NCBI GenBank assembly: GCA_029378245.1
Contig: JARKIF010000029.1
Coordinates: 434,001 to 498,000 of the forward strand
Length of the DNA: 64,000 nt
Direction: 5' to 3'
From: Roridomyces roridus
Lineage: Eukaryota > Basidiomycota > Agaricomycetes > Agaricales > Mycenaceae
Shown: positions 11,718-22,433 of the stretch, one piece after another
Layout: every line of letters starts with the position of its first letter
How positions within the stretch are numbered: the stretch's first letter is position 1
The notes under the pieces: model-generated
Told to the model about the DNA's origin: nothing
Databases searched by the model: none
The model's input: only the letters and a program-made list of their open reading frames with translations
Made by a program: the position numbers and the translations under genes

Positions 11718-12436
11718 CTACACCGCCGTATAGCAAGGCAGTGGAGTGTCAGGTTCCTGAGGATCCCGCCAGACCAACACCTCGCCCAGCTTCTTGCCGC
11801 CCTCCTCACCCGAAATATAGCCCACCGGCAACTCCACATTAAATGCACTCCGAGCACTACTACCAGCCTCCGCATCCTCCGGCTTCACTGATGCCAACCG
11901 TCTGAGCCGCACGATAAAAACGACGGAAGCGACGCCGGCCAGTACCAACGCCCCGACCAGAATCCCGACAATGACAGCCTGTTGCTGTTGTTTCTGCGCT
12001 TGGCTGGCTGCGGGGTAGATGGAGGCGCTCATGCTTGGCGTGCCAGCTGCAGGGTTTTGAGATGAAGATGAGGTCGACGACGTGGACGAGGAGCTGAAGA
12101 ACGAGTCAGCATCAGTACTAGGAATGAAATCAAAGAGGAGCCGTACCTTTGAGATGTGGCAGAACTGGATTCAGACAAGCTCGTATCCGTCGGCGGACCA
12201 GCGGAAGTCTGTATCTGAGCCACCGTGTCCGTCGCCGAATCCGCATCAGGCATGCGCACCACAATCGTGCTAACACTCCCATCCGCATTCACGCTCTCGA
12301 TAGTATAGAATGTTTGCGCAAACGCCCCCGTCGCTTGGAGAAGGATGAAGACCAAAGAAAGTGCGACGGCTCCAGAGAACCTGAAGAAAGGATGTCAGCA
12401 AGCATCTCGGGATGCAGGTGTTCGAACATACTTCAT
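11718..12436 (-). CDS. Type-A single-pass membrane protein with LPxY tail
   Basis: Three exons (12436-12432, 12380-12147, 12093-11718) give 204 residues. Residues 1-24 are a signal peptide (MKFSGAVALSLVFILLQATG, cut after FAQ). Next comes the family block TFYTIESVNADGSVSTIVV, then ~60 residues rich in Ser and Thr that are likely O-glycosylated. A membrane helix follows (AVIVGILVGALVLAGVASVV), then RLRRL, and a ~60-residue cytoplasmic tail ending TPLPCYTAV. LPCY fits the [L/P]PxY class of WW-domain ligands. The first exon is only ATGAA, so the Lys codon is split by the intron, exactly as in the paralogue starting at 14348. Function unknown; by analogy it could be a surface sensor or a cargo/adaptor for ubiquitin-dependent endocytosis, which is inference. 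Confidence 0.8.
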
Positions 12437-12543
12437 AACGATCCGCAGAAGAAGATGATTAGAAAGTAAAAAGAAAGAAAAATGCCACGACGTGGAGGGA
12501 AACAGAAGTAGAGGGAGAGAAGTTGCCAACAGATAGTGGAAGT

Positions 12544-12566
12544 AAGTTGGAAGCACGCCTCATATA
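12544..12566 (-). promoter_or_regulatory. Core promoter shared by type-A membrane-protein genes
   Basis: On the minus strand TATATGAGG (12566-12558) precedes TCCAACTT (12551-12544), about 110 bases before the start codon. It is the same pair of words as at 2261-2283 and 14485-14460. Confidence 0.5.
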
Positions 12567-13533
12567 CCCAGCCCGCCAAAACGAAACACGATGGTACAAG
12601 GGTGCCCATGCCTTGTTCCCCAAAGACACAAGCACATACACGGGTCACTAGCGTGAATTCAGTTGTTATCTCTACCGGAACTCGGACATCAAACCCTTGT
12701 TCCAATTCGAGGCGCGGACTCCGCTCAATACGTATTGACTGCCACGATTGAGGCGGGTTGCCAGGACGGCGTTTTGTCCTTGAGTTCCGTTATTTACACA
12801 GGCACTTGACTGACGGCGCTCACGAAGTGATTATGTTTGGCCGCCGCCGGCGGTAACGAGCCAGGAGTACGCCGCCGAACAGTTGTTGTTAGAATCCAAG
12901 ATTAGATGACGAGTAGGGCTAGAGCCTAGTCGTGAGACCGACCGCGCTCGGTGCTCACTTGGGATCTGATAATCGAATGACAAAGGGTAGCAGCGCGGCT
13001 TGAAGCTTTGAAGTTTCAAGTCAAGAAGCCGAGACGCCGGCAGTTTTTGGCCTTGTCCCTGAGGAAGGAGAGCCACGTAGAAGAACCAGACATCAACCGC
13101 AGAGAGCGAGCAGCGCAAGTCACGGCCCCCGGAGCACTGGACCGGGGGATGGTGAGAGTGGAAGACATGCTTGATCGATCATGTGATCCTGATGCAATCC
13201 TTGACTCAGGCACATCTTCTCACGGATATTTCAACCCTTGGTTCGAAACTTCATCCCCACATTGACAGCAAATAAAATGAGAACTGATGACCTGAGCCAT
13301 ACTACTTACTTACACACTGCAGCCCAGCGTACTGCCACTCATCGCCGCTCCCTGCACCATGGCACCCAGGACCTCCCAGGTACCAAACGCCGCCAACAGA
13401 GGGAGAATATAATTTCTACAAGAAACTACCTTTGATACACGTGCTTGAAGTTGTAGAGACCGTGTCTATACATTAAATAAGTTGTAAACGTAAGTCGTAA
13501 CTTTAATCATGGCTCGCAAGTCGGAACTTCTCT
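12567..13533. other. Intergenic between two type-A paralogues
   Basis: Open frames here are short and lack recognisable motifs. Nothing is supported beyond promoter sequence for the gene ending at 11718 and 3' flank of the gene starting at 14348. Confidence 0.35.
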
Positions 13534-14348
13534 TTACACCGCCCTGGTATAACAAGGGAGTGGGGTCTCGGGCTCCCCAGAAAAGGTATCCCGCCAACTC
13601 CCGGCCTCACGCAGCCCCTTGCTGTTGCCCTGCGAAGCCGCACCCGACCCAATCGGTAGTTCCTCATTCAACACACTCCGCCATGCGCGCCCAGCCTCCA
13701 CATCCCGAGTCCATTCAGCCAGCCTACGCCTCACCCACCAAATAAAAACGGCCGACGCGAAGCCGGCCAAAATCAACACTCCCACCAGTACCCCGACGAT
13801 GACGGCCTGTTCATGTTGTTTTTCTGCGTCGCTGGCCGCGGGAGAGACGCTTGCTCCTGTGCTTGCGGTGGCAGTTGAGGGGATTTCAGATGCCGAGCTA
13901 ATGTCGGTCAGCATCACAAAATTTGACTGAACAGGTCGGACGCACCTTTGAACTGCTGCAGACGTAGCACTGGAGTAAGGCTGGGTCGTCCTTGTAGTTG
14001 TCGAGATACCGGTGGCGGGAGTCGATGGTTCAGTCTCCGTCGGCGAAGACAACAATGGAGCGGAAGTAAGAGGAGGCGCTGACGATGCACTGGACTCTGT
14101 TACGCCTGTATCCGTCGGGGACCCGGACGAGGATTCGCCCTGGGCTGCCGTCGTTGGATTCGCGTCCGGCAGGCGCACCACAATCGTACTGACACTCCCA
14201 TCCGCGTTCATTCTCACGATCGTGGAAAATGTTTGCGCGAACACCGCTCCTGTCAGGTGAAGAAGGACGCAAAAAATTGAGGACAACCTGAAGAAAGGGC
14301 CTGTCAGCGAGCGTGTTTCGCAAGGAAGGTCGTTCCAATGTACTTCAT
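13534..14348 (-). CDS. Type-A single-pass membrane protein with LPxY tail
   Basis: Three exons (14348-14344, 14287-13946, 13897-13534) give 236 residues. Exon 1 is ATGAA. The signal peptide is MKLSSIFCVLLHLTGAVFAQ, followed by TFSTIVRMNADGSVSTIVV, nearly the same block as in the genes at 2386 and 11718. The middle is strongly Ser/Thr/Pro-rich (SSAPPLTSAPLLSSPTETEP). The membrane helix is AVIVGVLVGVLILAGFASAV with FIWWVRRRL behind it, and the tail ends PETPLPCYTRAV, again with an LPxY motif. The second intron is 48 bases with no stop in frame, so unspliced RNA would add 16 residues (VRPVQSNFVMLTDIS region). The intron position matches the paralogue, so I splice it. It lies in tandem with the gene at 11718. 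Confidence 0.8.
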
Positions 14349-14459
14349 AACGGTCCACGGAAGATGTAAATAAAGTCGGGAAAATTTTCAAGAGAAGCCA
14401 GTGCTCCAGGAAGAAGATGAGATGAAGAAGTAAAAGTCGTCAAGAAGAATAGTAGAAGC

Positions 14460-14485
14460 AAGTTGGACGCACCCAGGCTCATATA
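14460..14485 (-). promoter_or_regulatory. Core promoter shared by type-A membrane-protein genes
   Basis: Minus strand: TATATGAGCC (14485-14476), then TCCAACTT (14467-14460), 112-119 bases before the ATG. The layout is the same as in the two paralogues. Confidence 0.5.
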
Positions 14486-14489
14486 TGCA

Positions 14490-15609
14490 CCCACCACCCG
14501 CCCAAGACGCTCATGGACAAGGGCAGCATTGTTCCTGAAAGACCTCAGACGGTCGACGCCGCCACATAGACACACAGGGGGCAAACCCCCTGGCCTGCCG
14601 CCGGCGGCAAATGGACGCCAAATGCCATGAATGAAACGCGAAGCCCTTTACCCCTGCGACAGTTGTGATCCCGACGACGGCGAGCCCTTGTACTAATTGA
14701 CTTTCTGAATGAGTGAGAGCTCGGCTCAAACGGCAGATCACGTTTGGTCGAAACTTTGTGCCTGGCGATTTCGGCCGCCATCATGATCGATATTCATTAC
14801 AAAATACATTCAGAATTTAGAACCGTGATTCCATCACGGTCCACGGCCCATGCGTGCATGTACACAAACGGTATTCTTTGCCCGTCGACCACGCACCCAA
14901 AAGGCGACGCGCACTTTCAAATCTAAGCAAGCCAGAGCATACGTATATGTGGCAAATATGTGGTCTCACACGGGTCAATGACCACCCTAGGCGTACGCCG
15001 TCCTCGTTGACCACGGCATTCTCCTCAAGGTTAGCCATTCGCGCCATCTTGGTTCAAAAAATCTGCATAAATAGTATTGCTCCGATATTTTCGTATGACG
15101 GGTCAACGACGGGTCGAACGGCAGAGTCAAATTCGGGTAGTGGTAATTTGAAATTAAATTGTGAATGATGTACCAGTTGGCTCCGTCTCAGCGGTTGGTG
15201 TTTGGTGCGCAGGAATGATAAGCATGAGATTCTGCGTGGATATCCGAAGCCCTTTAATCTCACAATACTTGGACTCCGAACCAACTTGGAGCACACTCGG
15301 AGTTGAGGCCGGACTTGACCTGACTACAATGTACTCACATAGAGCGTAGCAGAGCATGGTCATATTTTGGGCATTTGAAAGTATTTTTTTCATCCGGTAA
15401 TCCCCAAACAGAGCAGGAAACAGGACCCCGTCCACTCCATTCGAAAGATCGAACACGCAACAACCCAAGTATTGGAACTCGTCGGTAAACCCGTCCGATA
15501 TTCGAGCCAAGATCCGCAGAGCCAACTTGAAGCACTGAGAGAATAACATATAAAGCACATAGTCCATACACATCGTGCCATCGTCCACCCACCCCTCCAT
15601 CGGTTTGGT
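14490..15609. other. Intergenic
   Basis: A minus-strand open frame (15600-15154, 148 codons) has an odd composition and no recognisable domain, so I do not call it a gene. The region is the 5' flank of the gene at 14348 and the 3' flank of the one ending at 15610. Confidence 0.35.
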
Positions 15610-16806
15610 TCATTGCAGCGAGAACGAAGGCGAAGGCAACGGAGGCAAAGGAGGTGACGCCAGCCCTGCCACATCTGACGACCTCTGGCCATACACAACC
15701 GTGTACCTCGGCGGCGGGTTAAAATCCTCGCTCTGCCGATTCGTAACCACCCTCGTAGCCGAAAACTCTGTCGCAAGCTTCTTGTCCACCGGCATCCTGA
15801 CATCCCTGCGCGCCATCGGCGAGGGTCCACCTGTTGATGGCCCCGCGGTGGGTTCAGGCTGGGGATACACCTCGACGACGAACGGCGCGGGGATCACATC
15901 CTGTGTCTCCAAGCCCGAGTCCTCCATGCGACCCTTCATCCCCCGCTCAGGAGGCAGATCCGCCTCTGGATCAAACAAAATCTGAGACCTCGGCGGCCCC
16001 CACCTCCTTCTCGCCCTCCTCCGCTTGAGGATGCAGATCCCCAACATGACGAGGAGGATGGAGACGATGAGGCTGAGGGCGACGATCACGCCTATGAGTT
16101 CGGGGTGCATGTGCCCGCCGTCGTCGGCAGAGGACGGGGAGGGGGAGGATGCGCTGGTGGAGGCACTAGAGGGTTATCTTTCAATTTCCTTGACAGTGGT
16201 GGGAGAGATACAGATGCATACCTCGCACTAGAAGAGATACTTGGCGCCGAAGTCGGAATGGGCAAGGAGATCGTCTCAACCACCGTCTGCGTCTGCGTCG
16301 CCTCCCTCAAAAAGGTCTCCACCCCATTAATCCCCGGCAACGTCAACGTCTCCGTCGTGGTCGACGTCCTCGTCTCAAGCTGCACTTGCGTCGACGTCTG
16401 CGTCTGCACGGCCGTCAACCCGCCCGACGTCAGCGTTTGCGTTTGCACAACGGTGAAGGTAAGCGTGTCGGTGAGGGGGAAGAGTTGCGTCCGTGTGACC
16501 GTCTGTTCGTTCGAGTTCAGAGTCTCGGTCAACGTCTCGACGGTGGTGAAAACCCGGGTCGTGAGTTGCAAGTCAATTTCTGAGGCGGCACTCGCAGCCC
16601 CATCATCATCCAAGTTTGCACTACAATCCACGAGGTGAGTCTTCTGGTTTTCGGCTGGCACAAGAATAACTCACCTCATTAGAGTCGCGGTCCTGCCGGG
16701 AGAAGAAGTCTGCGCCGACGCCAGCGCCGACTGTGAATGATAAAGGTGAAGGGCTGAAGAGTGGGGCGGAAGGAACGACGACGGGAAAGAAATCTGTCAG
16801 TATCAT
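15610..16806 (-). CDS. Single-pass membrane protein with Thr-rich ectodomain and PPxY tail
   Basis: The outer part is a long Thr/Val/Gln alternation (TVVQTQTLTSGGLTAVQTQT, STQVQLETRTSTTTETLTL), typical of O-glycosylated wall-facing stalks. The membrane helix is LIGVIVALSLIVSILLVMLG, followed by KRRRARRR. The ~130-residue cytoplasmic tail contains NPPPRYTVVYG, a PPxY motif, and ends in a proline-rich stretch (ASPPLPPLPSPSFSLQ). An intron (about 16222-16167) joins ISSSA to SASTSASSPSP. The N-terminus is unsure. One model starts at 16806 (MILTDFFPVVV) and needs a very short 31-base intron. The other starts at ATGAG at about 16684-16680 and splices to SANLDDD, mimicking the five-base first exon of its paralogues but leaving no signal peptide. 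A transposon lies ~150 bases upstream. Confidence 0.7.
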
Positions 16807-16891
16807 AAGAGCGACTCTTTAAATCGTAGCCAATAAACGTCAAATCAGTAGAAGTTGCAACGACTATTCAATTTTGGTTTGCATGTAGATT

Positions 16892-16960
16892 CTAGACGTC
16901 CAACCCGGAGGTGAAGTCGCCGGCGGCGTTGATGCCCAGCGAGCGAGCGACAGTCAAGGT
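16892..16960 (-). pseudogene. 3' end of a gene cut by a transposon
   Basis: Removing the outer transposon (16961-19786) and one copy of its target duplication makes a minus-strand frame continuous across the site. It reads VIDSFCQTLTLTVARSLGIN and ends AAGDFTSGLDV with a TAG at 16894-16892. The composition looks coding, but no domain is recognised and the upstream exons (19796 onward) are not clear. It may be a relic of a gene killed by the insertion. Confidence 0.3.
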
Positions 16961-17190
16961 TAGTCCTATAGTTAACACGTCCTGTCAAAGGGCGTGCCGG
17001 ACCTTATGTCAGCACGTCACGTGCGACAGCCGTGATCTGTCTACACCTCGTCGTTTGGGCTCATCTCGGGCTCAGCAGACGTGTTTCAAGCGACAAATAG
17101 ACTACGGGATGTCACCCAAAGGTTCTTAGAAGTAGAGGAAAATATTCCAACCAACCAAAGTCCATGCATACTTACGGCAGCATTCTGACC

Positions 17191-18597
17191 TAGTCTCGGG
17201 ACCAGACTATATACAACTGACGAACAAGTAGTTGTATATAGTCTGGTAGTAAACACGCCATGCCAAAGGGCGTGCCGGACCTTAGGTCAGCACGTCACAT
17301 GATATCCGTGCTGTCCGCTCCCTCCCCATCGTCCCGCCTCAATACGCCCGCTTTGCCCATGGAATCCACCTTGAAACGACTCCCATTCGACTCTAAAACA
17401 TATATGAAGCTTGTCTGCGCCAAAATCCGGCCTGAAAACGACCATCCCGCCAGTCCCCACTGTCGCCTGGCAGCTGCTCCCAGCAACAACTCGTTTGGAC
17501 AACTGGTGTCCACTCTCTCGACTAGGATGGACCTCATTATCGGCGGGGCGATGGAACAGTGGGGTGGGAGCTTATTTTGAGCCGATTCTGACAGGCTCGG
17601 GGACCTTGGTGCGTCGCAGTCGCTGCCACCTATTCTGCTTCCACATCTCTCCTTTACAGAACCTGGCCAAGGATCGTTCTTTTACCTCAAACTCGACCGC
17701 TTGAGACCCTGAATAGCCCTTTCGACCTTTTGCAGCACCACCCGCCTCTCCGTCGGCCATGTATACAGTATACGCACCCCAACCCCTCCCACCGCCAGTA
17801 TCTGCATCTTCCCGTCGCCGCCCGGCTTCCCACATTCACCGTTGAGCTCCTCACGCTTGGCTTTTTCCAACGACAGCCGTGCAGCCTCGCCGCCGGGAGA
17901 GAAGATGCTCAATTGACAGCGACTGTGCTCGCATCTCCACGATCTTGGCTTGCACTTCTGCCATCCGATCCGTCTAGTGTCCACCAGCGCCACCCAACTC
18001 GGCTTCAGCAAAGCGCAGCGCTCCTCCGCCGCTCGAGTGCCATTCATGTCCGGCGTCTACCATCCGTTCACTGTGGACGAGGTGTGCTCGTCATTGGGCT
18101 CGTCCTTGGTTCATGAGCGATTTGCTAGCAGCAATGGAACGGAGATGCGGAGGGGTAGGGTCTAGTTCTAGGTAGACTTGGGGTATGGTTGGGCCCCGGC
18201 GTGCCTGTATTCCGTCGATGCTTGAAATGCACCTCCTCGTTCTCATTCCAATGCAATCTGAAGCACGACGGAATTTAAAAATACTACATTCGTCGACCGC
18301 CACTGTCGAATGAGAATCGCTTCATTACTCTGCGGTATAATCTCAATGTAAACGCAATGCGACGACTGGGTGGTATACTTAACTATAGACCCGTCGTTTA
18401 CTTGGGCTTCAAATATTCCTTTTGAATTCTGAGGACTCTCAGGAGATATCCCATGCCCTAAATCTCGCTGAGAACGCGTCTACTGAGCAAGAAATGAGAC
18501 CAGACGATGCTGGAAAGGGAGATCACGCTCATCACACGTGACGTGCTGACCTAAGGTCCGGCACGCCCGTTGACGGGACGTGATTACTATAGGACTA
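17191..18597. mobile_element. Inner MULE-like element, 1407 bp, opposite orientation
   Basis: Starts TAGTCTCGGGACCAGAC, ends (other strand) TAGTCCTATAGTAATCACG, with the perfect 9-bp duplication ATTCTGACC at 17182-17190 and 18598-18606. The same two end types occur in the outer element but swapped, so this copy was inserted in reverse. Its interior (CCCGCCTCAA...GCCCATGGAATCC) aligns with the outer copy read on the minus strand. The target duplication lies within outer-element sequence, so the inner insertion is younger. Confidence 0.87.
17202..17246. repeat. Perfect 17-bp hairpin in the inner element's end
   Basis: CCAGACTATATACAACT, an 11-base loop, then AGTTGTATATAGTCTGG. It sits just inside one tip of the element and has a counterpart at 19731-19775 in the outer element. 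Confidence 0.9.
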
Positions 18598-19730
18598 ATT
18601 CTGACCTACTCTGCGTTCAACGGAAGTCCCTTCAGCATTCTGCAATCAGGAAACTGACGAGTCGCCAATAGATACATAGGACACAGACAGAGCCAACAAA
18701 GAGAAGAGCTTCAATGCACCTGGGAATTAATTCGACTCAAAATGGAGATCAATGGAGATACATTAATCGAGGATCGACAGAATACATGCATAATCTTATT
18801 CCAAGCGACTCCACGCCGTTAAGCAGCCGCCCTATGCACGGCTCTTGAATGCCTCAAAGGCCCCTGAACACCAATGACGAGCCCGATGGAGCAAAATTTC
18901 GCTCATGTAACGAGACGGGCGTCGGGGAATAGTAGGAAAGGCGAGAACGGCAGGAGGCGGCGCGGATGTGTCGAGAGTGGATAGCAGACGAGCTCTGCTG
19001 GAGTGCTGTTAGCTGATACGGAGACCGAGTGGAATGCCGCGAGACAGGCATCGGAATTGTTTAGCTGAGTAGTTCCGTCGTTGGGTCTCGATTCGGTGAT
19101 GGGGCGGCGGAAGCTGCTGTTGGAGGCGATCATCCGGAGGTCGGTAATGAATGGGCTGGTGGTCAAGGGAAAGTCGAAAACGGGTCTCTCGCGTGGGGTC
19201 GTTTCGGAGCTGGTACGTGGGCCGAGAAACGGGCGAGATAACAACGGGTGGACGGACAGCCGGAAACGAAACCGGACATTGGAGCCCACATTGAGCCGTA
19301 CAGAGTTGAAGAGAGAGGATGTCTTCCCCTAGTCCTGCGTGACAGACATGGGCAAGAAGATGAGCGACAGCGACAGCGACGCACCTAAGCTCTCAGGCCG
19401 GCCAAGGCCCGTCAACCAGACACTCTACTACCCCAGGTCCCTGCGTCCTAACATAAAGGCCCATTCTCGACGGGAGAACGTGCGCGAGTCGTCCGACTGA
19501 GTCTTCATTGGGAACCGACGGTAGCACGGAAGTCGTGTTTTTCGGAGCGGATTTTTGCGCAAAGGATCTTCAAAAGTGTTTTTGAGTATGAGGGAGGTCG
19601 TTCTGAGGCGGATTCCATGGGCGAAACGGGCAGGTTGAGGCGGGAAGACGAGGAGGAAGGAGGCCACGCAGATATCATGTGACGTGCTGACATAAGGCCC
19701 GGCACGCCCTTTGGCATCGCGTGTTTACTA

Positions 19731-19775
19731 CCAGACTATATACAACTACTTGTTCGTCAGTTGTATATAGTCTGG
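19731..19775. repeat. Perfect 17-bp hairpin in the outer element's end
   Basis: This has the same stem as at 17202-17246, with the loop reversed, as expected for the opposite orientation. The other tip of each element lacks the hairpin, so the element ends are asymmetric. Confidence 0.9.
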
Positions 19776-19795
19776 TCCCGAGACTAAGTCAAGGT

Positions 19796-20635
19796 GAGGG
19801 TTTGACAGAATGAGTCAATTACCGAGAGACGAGAGTTCGGGGAGGGTCTACTCCACGAGGCGCGCCTGAAAACCCAGCAAAGGACACGGACGAGATTCCA
19901 CCGCTTGATGGAACCCGAAGACAATTTTAATTGCAACTTGTTCCCTAGAAACGAGTCCGAGCTCTCCGACAATAATGCGGCACCGACGCCGTGAGCAGTC
20001 AGAGTCCGTAGCTAGCCACCTTGAGAGAATTTTGCTGTGGGGATGTCTCCAAGTTGCTCCACGGAGATTAAGATTTCAAGACAGCACGATGCATTCCGAC
20101 GTGATTCCGAAGACAGATATGTTGGCATGGGTACAACAGTGAGTCACTGCACTTCTGAGTTGGGCGACGGTATACAACGGAGCCTGATCGGAAGCTGGAA
20201 CTGCGACTGTGACTGAATGAGCACTGAGGGGATGTCGGACGTCGGACGACTACGACTCGTGACTCGTGACGTAGGTGCGCAGGCATGGAGCGGGTAAGCA
20301 CTATGCAGTCACTTTTGGGATCGATGAGATGGAACTGAAACGCTGGCGCATGAGCTCAACGAGCGCGGGGCGCCGGCCGGCCCGGGTCGGGATGATGAGA
20401 GTCAGGAGAGAGCGGAGAATGCTTATGTAATCATTGCGTCCATGTGATCGACCAAAGAGCGCCAATGCGTATATAGGGGCTCGCTCAGGGGTGTTCTAGT
20501 CTTCTGGGTCTAGCCTCCACTCGACCCATCAAAATGCATCTCATAGGAGGATCCCGCAAGCTTCCGCACTGAAACCTATGCTTCCCGCCCCACTCCATGC
20601 CACGGCCCGTCTGTCTGAGTCTCACCCGCTCTCCC
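19796..20635. other. Intergenic, promoter side of the next gene
   Basis: No gene is supported. A TATA-like word (TATATAG near 20471) precedes a 12-codon open frame beginning at the ATG near 20534, which could be an upstream ORF if transcripts start there. Confidence 0.35.
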
Positions 20636-20642
20636 TATAAAA
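20636..20642 (+). promoter_or_regulatory. TATA box
   Basis: TATAAAA lies 51 bases before the ATG at 20693. The spacing leaves a short leader and argues against the in-frame upstream codon at 20597 as the start. Confidence 0.65.
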
Positions 20643-20692
20643 GCAGGCCCATTTCGTCATACAGTCCCCAACTACACTCTCCACTCAAAACC

Positions 20693-21088
20693 ATGTCATC
20701 TGCACTAGCCACCCGCTCCCAATGCACGCACCGCCGCACCATCTCATCATCCTCATACTCATCCTCGAGTTCCTCCTGGTCCTCATCCTCCGACTCCGAC
20801 TCATCCCGCCCGCTGAGTCCACTCGGACTCCAATTTCCCCGCCTCGGTCCCACCAACCCCTCCAAGACCCCTGGCATCCCCATCTCCGAAAAGGATTTGC
20901 AGGATCCAGAGTGGGTTGAACAGCGGCGGGAGGCATGTCTCAAGGCCGAGATGACATTCAAGGAGCAGCTCCAACGGGCGACGTTTGACATGTTCGACCG
21001 CGTAACAGGCCGAGCGGTACAGGCCCAGCCTCTGCCGAAATGCCCGCCTATGGAGCGTCACATCCAGGGCCTCCCCAGCCGTTCTTGA
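20693..21088 (+). CDS. Ser-rich hypothetical protein, 131 aa
   Basis: The start context is AAACCATGTC and a TATA box lies 51 bases upstream. Residues ~15-45 are almost all Ser with acidic spacers (SSSSDSDSSRPLSPLG). After that comes a more structured half with a likely helix (EWVEQRREACLKAEMTFKEQ). No signal peptide, membrane helix or known domain is visible and no intron is seen. The low-complexity start plus a C-terminal helix could suit a phosphorylated nuclear or regulatory protein, but that is a guess. It is not recognised as any named family. Confidence 0.6.
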   Translation: MSSALATRSQCTHRRTISSSSYSSSSSSWSSSSDSDSSRPLSPLGLQFPRLGPTNPSKTPGIPISEKDLQDPEWVEQRREACLKAEMTFKEQLQRATFDMFDRVTGRAVQAQPLPKCPPMERHIQGLPSRS

Positions 21089-21229
21089 ATTCAAATTCAT
21101 TGTGAGTGTTTCGTATGCTCTTTCAAGTGTATTTGGACTCAATCCCTTGTCTAGTTCTGTCACCTCCTCCTCACGATGTATCGCTGTCCCCTGTGTATTA
21201 TTATCATATCTGTCTTGTATTAGAAATTT

Positions 21230-22433
21230 CTATTCTGAGTCAACCTCTTCGTCCCCCATCGTACCCTTTGCCATATCCCTCATCCTCACATGCATCCTCC
21301 ACATCTCATCCCTCTTCATCCCCTCCCACTCCCCCTCCTCAGGCAAATCATGTGCCTCAACACCCATAAGATCCGTATTCCCATTAGGTAGAAACACAAG
21401 CACGATCTTCCTCCCCGCACCCATGAGCTGCATAAACTCGGGCGCGACATCCAGCCTGTCACGCCGCGCGAGGTCGGGGAAGGATACCGCTTGGGCGTCG
21501 TCGAATTCGAGGTCGGTGGAAGATGCTGAGGCGCCTTTCGTCCCGCCGTCGATCCAGAATACGACGGCGTGGGTGCGCCAGAGGGAGTCGGCGCGGCCTT
21601 TGTAGAGTTCGAGGGTTTGTACGATCTGCGTGCGAGGAAGGCTATATAAGAACGCTGGACAGACGCAGAGAGGAAGGAGGGACGCACAATGTAGTCAACG
21701 ATATCCACATTATCGTAGTACCACTTCCGAATGACGGCGTTGGAGACGAAGATCCTCCTGCTGCGGAGCGCCTGAGCCTCGACTTCGACTTCCATCTCCC
21801 GGTGCTTGACCCGTGTCCGGCAGAGCCCTTTGTGTTGCTTCCAGTGGTTCTAAGTACGTGGCGTTAGCATCGTCATAACTACGGATCGAATACACAGAGC
21901 AGACTCACCGTCTGGCATTCCCGACTGGATATCGTTGATTCATTCATGAGGAAACCAGCGGTAGCACGACACACGCACCTGCAATAACACGAAACCCTAC
22001 ATTTCCCACAAACAGAGTACCCACTTCCATTCTGGTCGGGCCTCTTCCCGCAATTGTCGCACGACCGCTTCAAAGACGGTTTACTCGGAATCTTGTCTGC
22101 AATATCCCCAAAAGTCGTAGCGTGCGCGCCGTAGCCGTCGCCGGCGGTGTTGATCCATTGGACGTTACGCCACCCGTTGTCTGACTTGGCTTTGGCGTCT
22201 TTCTTATCTGCATCTCCCTCTTCCTCAGACTTGGACTCGGAATCGGATGGTCCTTCATCCCCAGAGCCTGGAACGGGAATCTGTGACGACGACGTTGGCC
22301 ACCCCGCGAGAACTCGAGACAGGCCAGGCCAACGCACCTCCCATGTAGTCAGAGGGTTATCGAACCCAGGAATGTACTCCGTCTTGAAATTCGTGACGCG
22401 CTGGTTCCCAGAGGTGAGGATGAACGGGGGCAT
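21230..22433 (-). CDS. MYND-type zinc-finger protein A
   Basis: Start MPPFILTSGNQRVTNF at 22433; stop at 21232-21230. An acidic linker (SDSESKSEEEGDADKKD) leads to a MYND finger built from three exons: CDNCGKRPDQNGSGYSVCGK, then CRVSCYC, SRECQT and NHWKQHKGLC. It has the full C-C-C-C-C-C-H-C zinc set of the family. MYND fingers bind proline-containing peptides; partners are unknown here. After the finger comes a long helix (EVEVEAQALRSRRIF), SNAVIRKWYYDNVDIVDYI, then a beta-rich domain (LYKGRADSLWRTHAVVF, LVFLPNGNTDLMGV) and an acidic C-terminus. Introns follow the GTGCGT...CAG pattern. It pairs head to head with the F-box gene at 22745, about 310 bases apart. Paralogues lie at 24798-25839 and, decayed, at 1411-2010. 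Confidence 0.85.

Larger units (their letters stand above)
16961..19786. mobile_element. Outer MULE-like element, carrying a nested relative
   Basis: The element begins TAGTCCTATAGTTAACACG and ends, read on the other strand, TAGTCTCGGGACCAGAC. It is flanked by the perfect 9-bp duplication AGTCAAGGT (16952-16960 and 19787-19795). Nine-base duplications point to the Mutator-like superfamily. The two ends share an internal word, GGCGTGCCGGACCTTATGTC, followed by AGCACGTCAC, in inverted orientation. A second element (17191-18597) sits inside; without it this copy is about 1.4 kb. No transposase is visible, so it is non-autonomous. A minus-strand frame (19717-19505) starts inside the terminal repeat and resembles one in the inner copy, but it is probably not a gene. 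Confidence 0.85.

Noticed and set aside
13898..13945. Open frame through this stretch suggested a single long exon
   Set aside because: The 48-base stretch has GTGCGT and TAG ends at the same position as the paralogue's intron; it is open only because its length is a multiple of three.
15154..15600. 148-codon minus-strand open frame after the membrane-protein gene
   Set aside because: No signal peptide, domain or splice context; composition is uneven. Not enough to call a gene.
17260..17580. Plus-strand frame MPKGVP... and its minus-strand relative at 19717-19505
   Set aside because: Both start inside transposon terminal repeats and diverge quickly; similarity is explained by the shared element, not by protein conservation.
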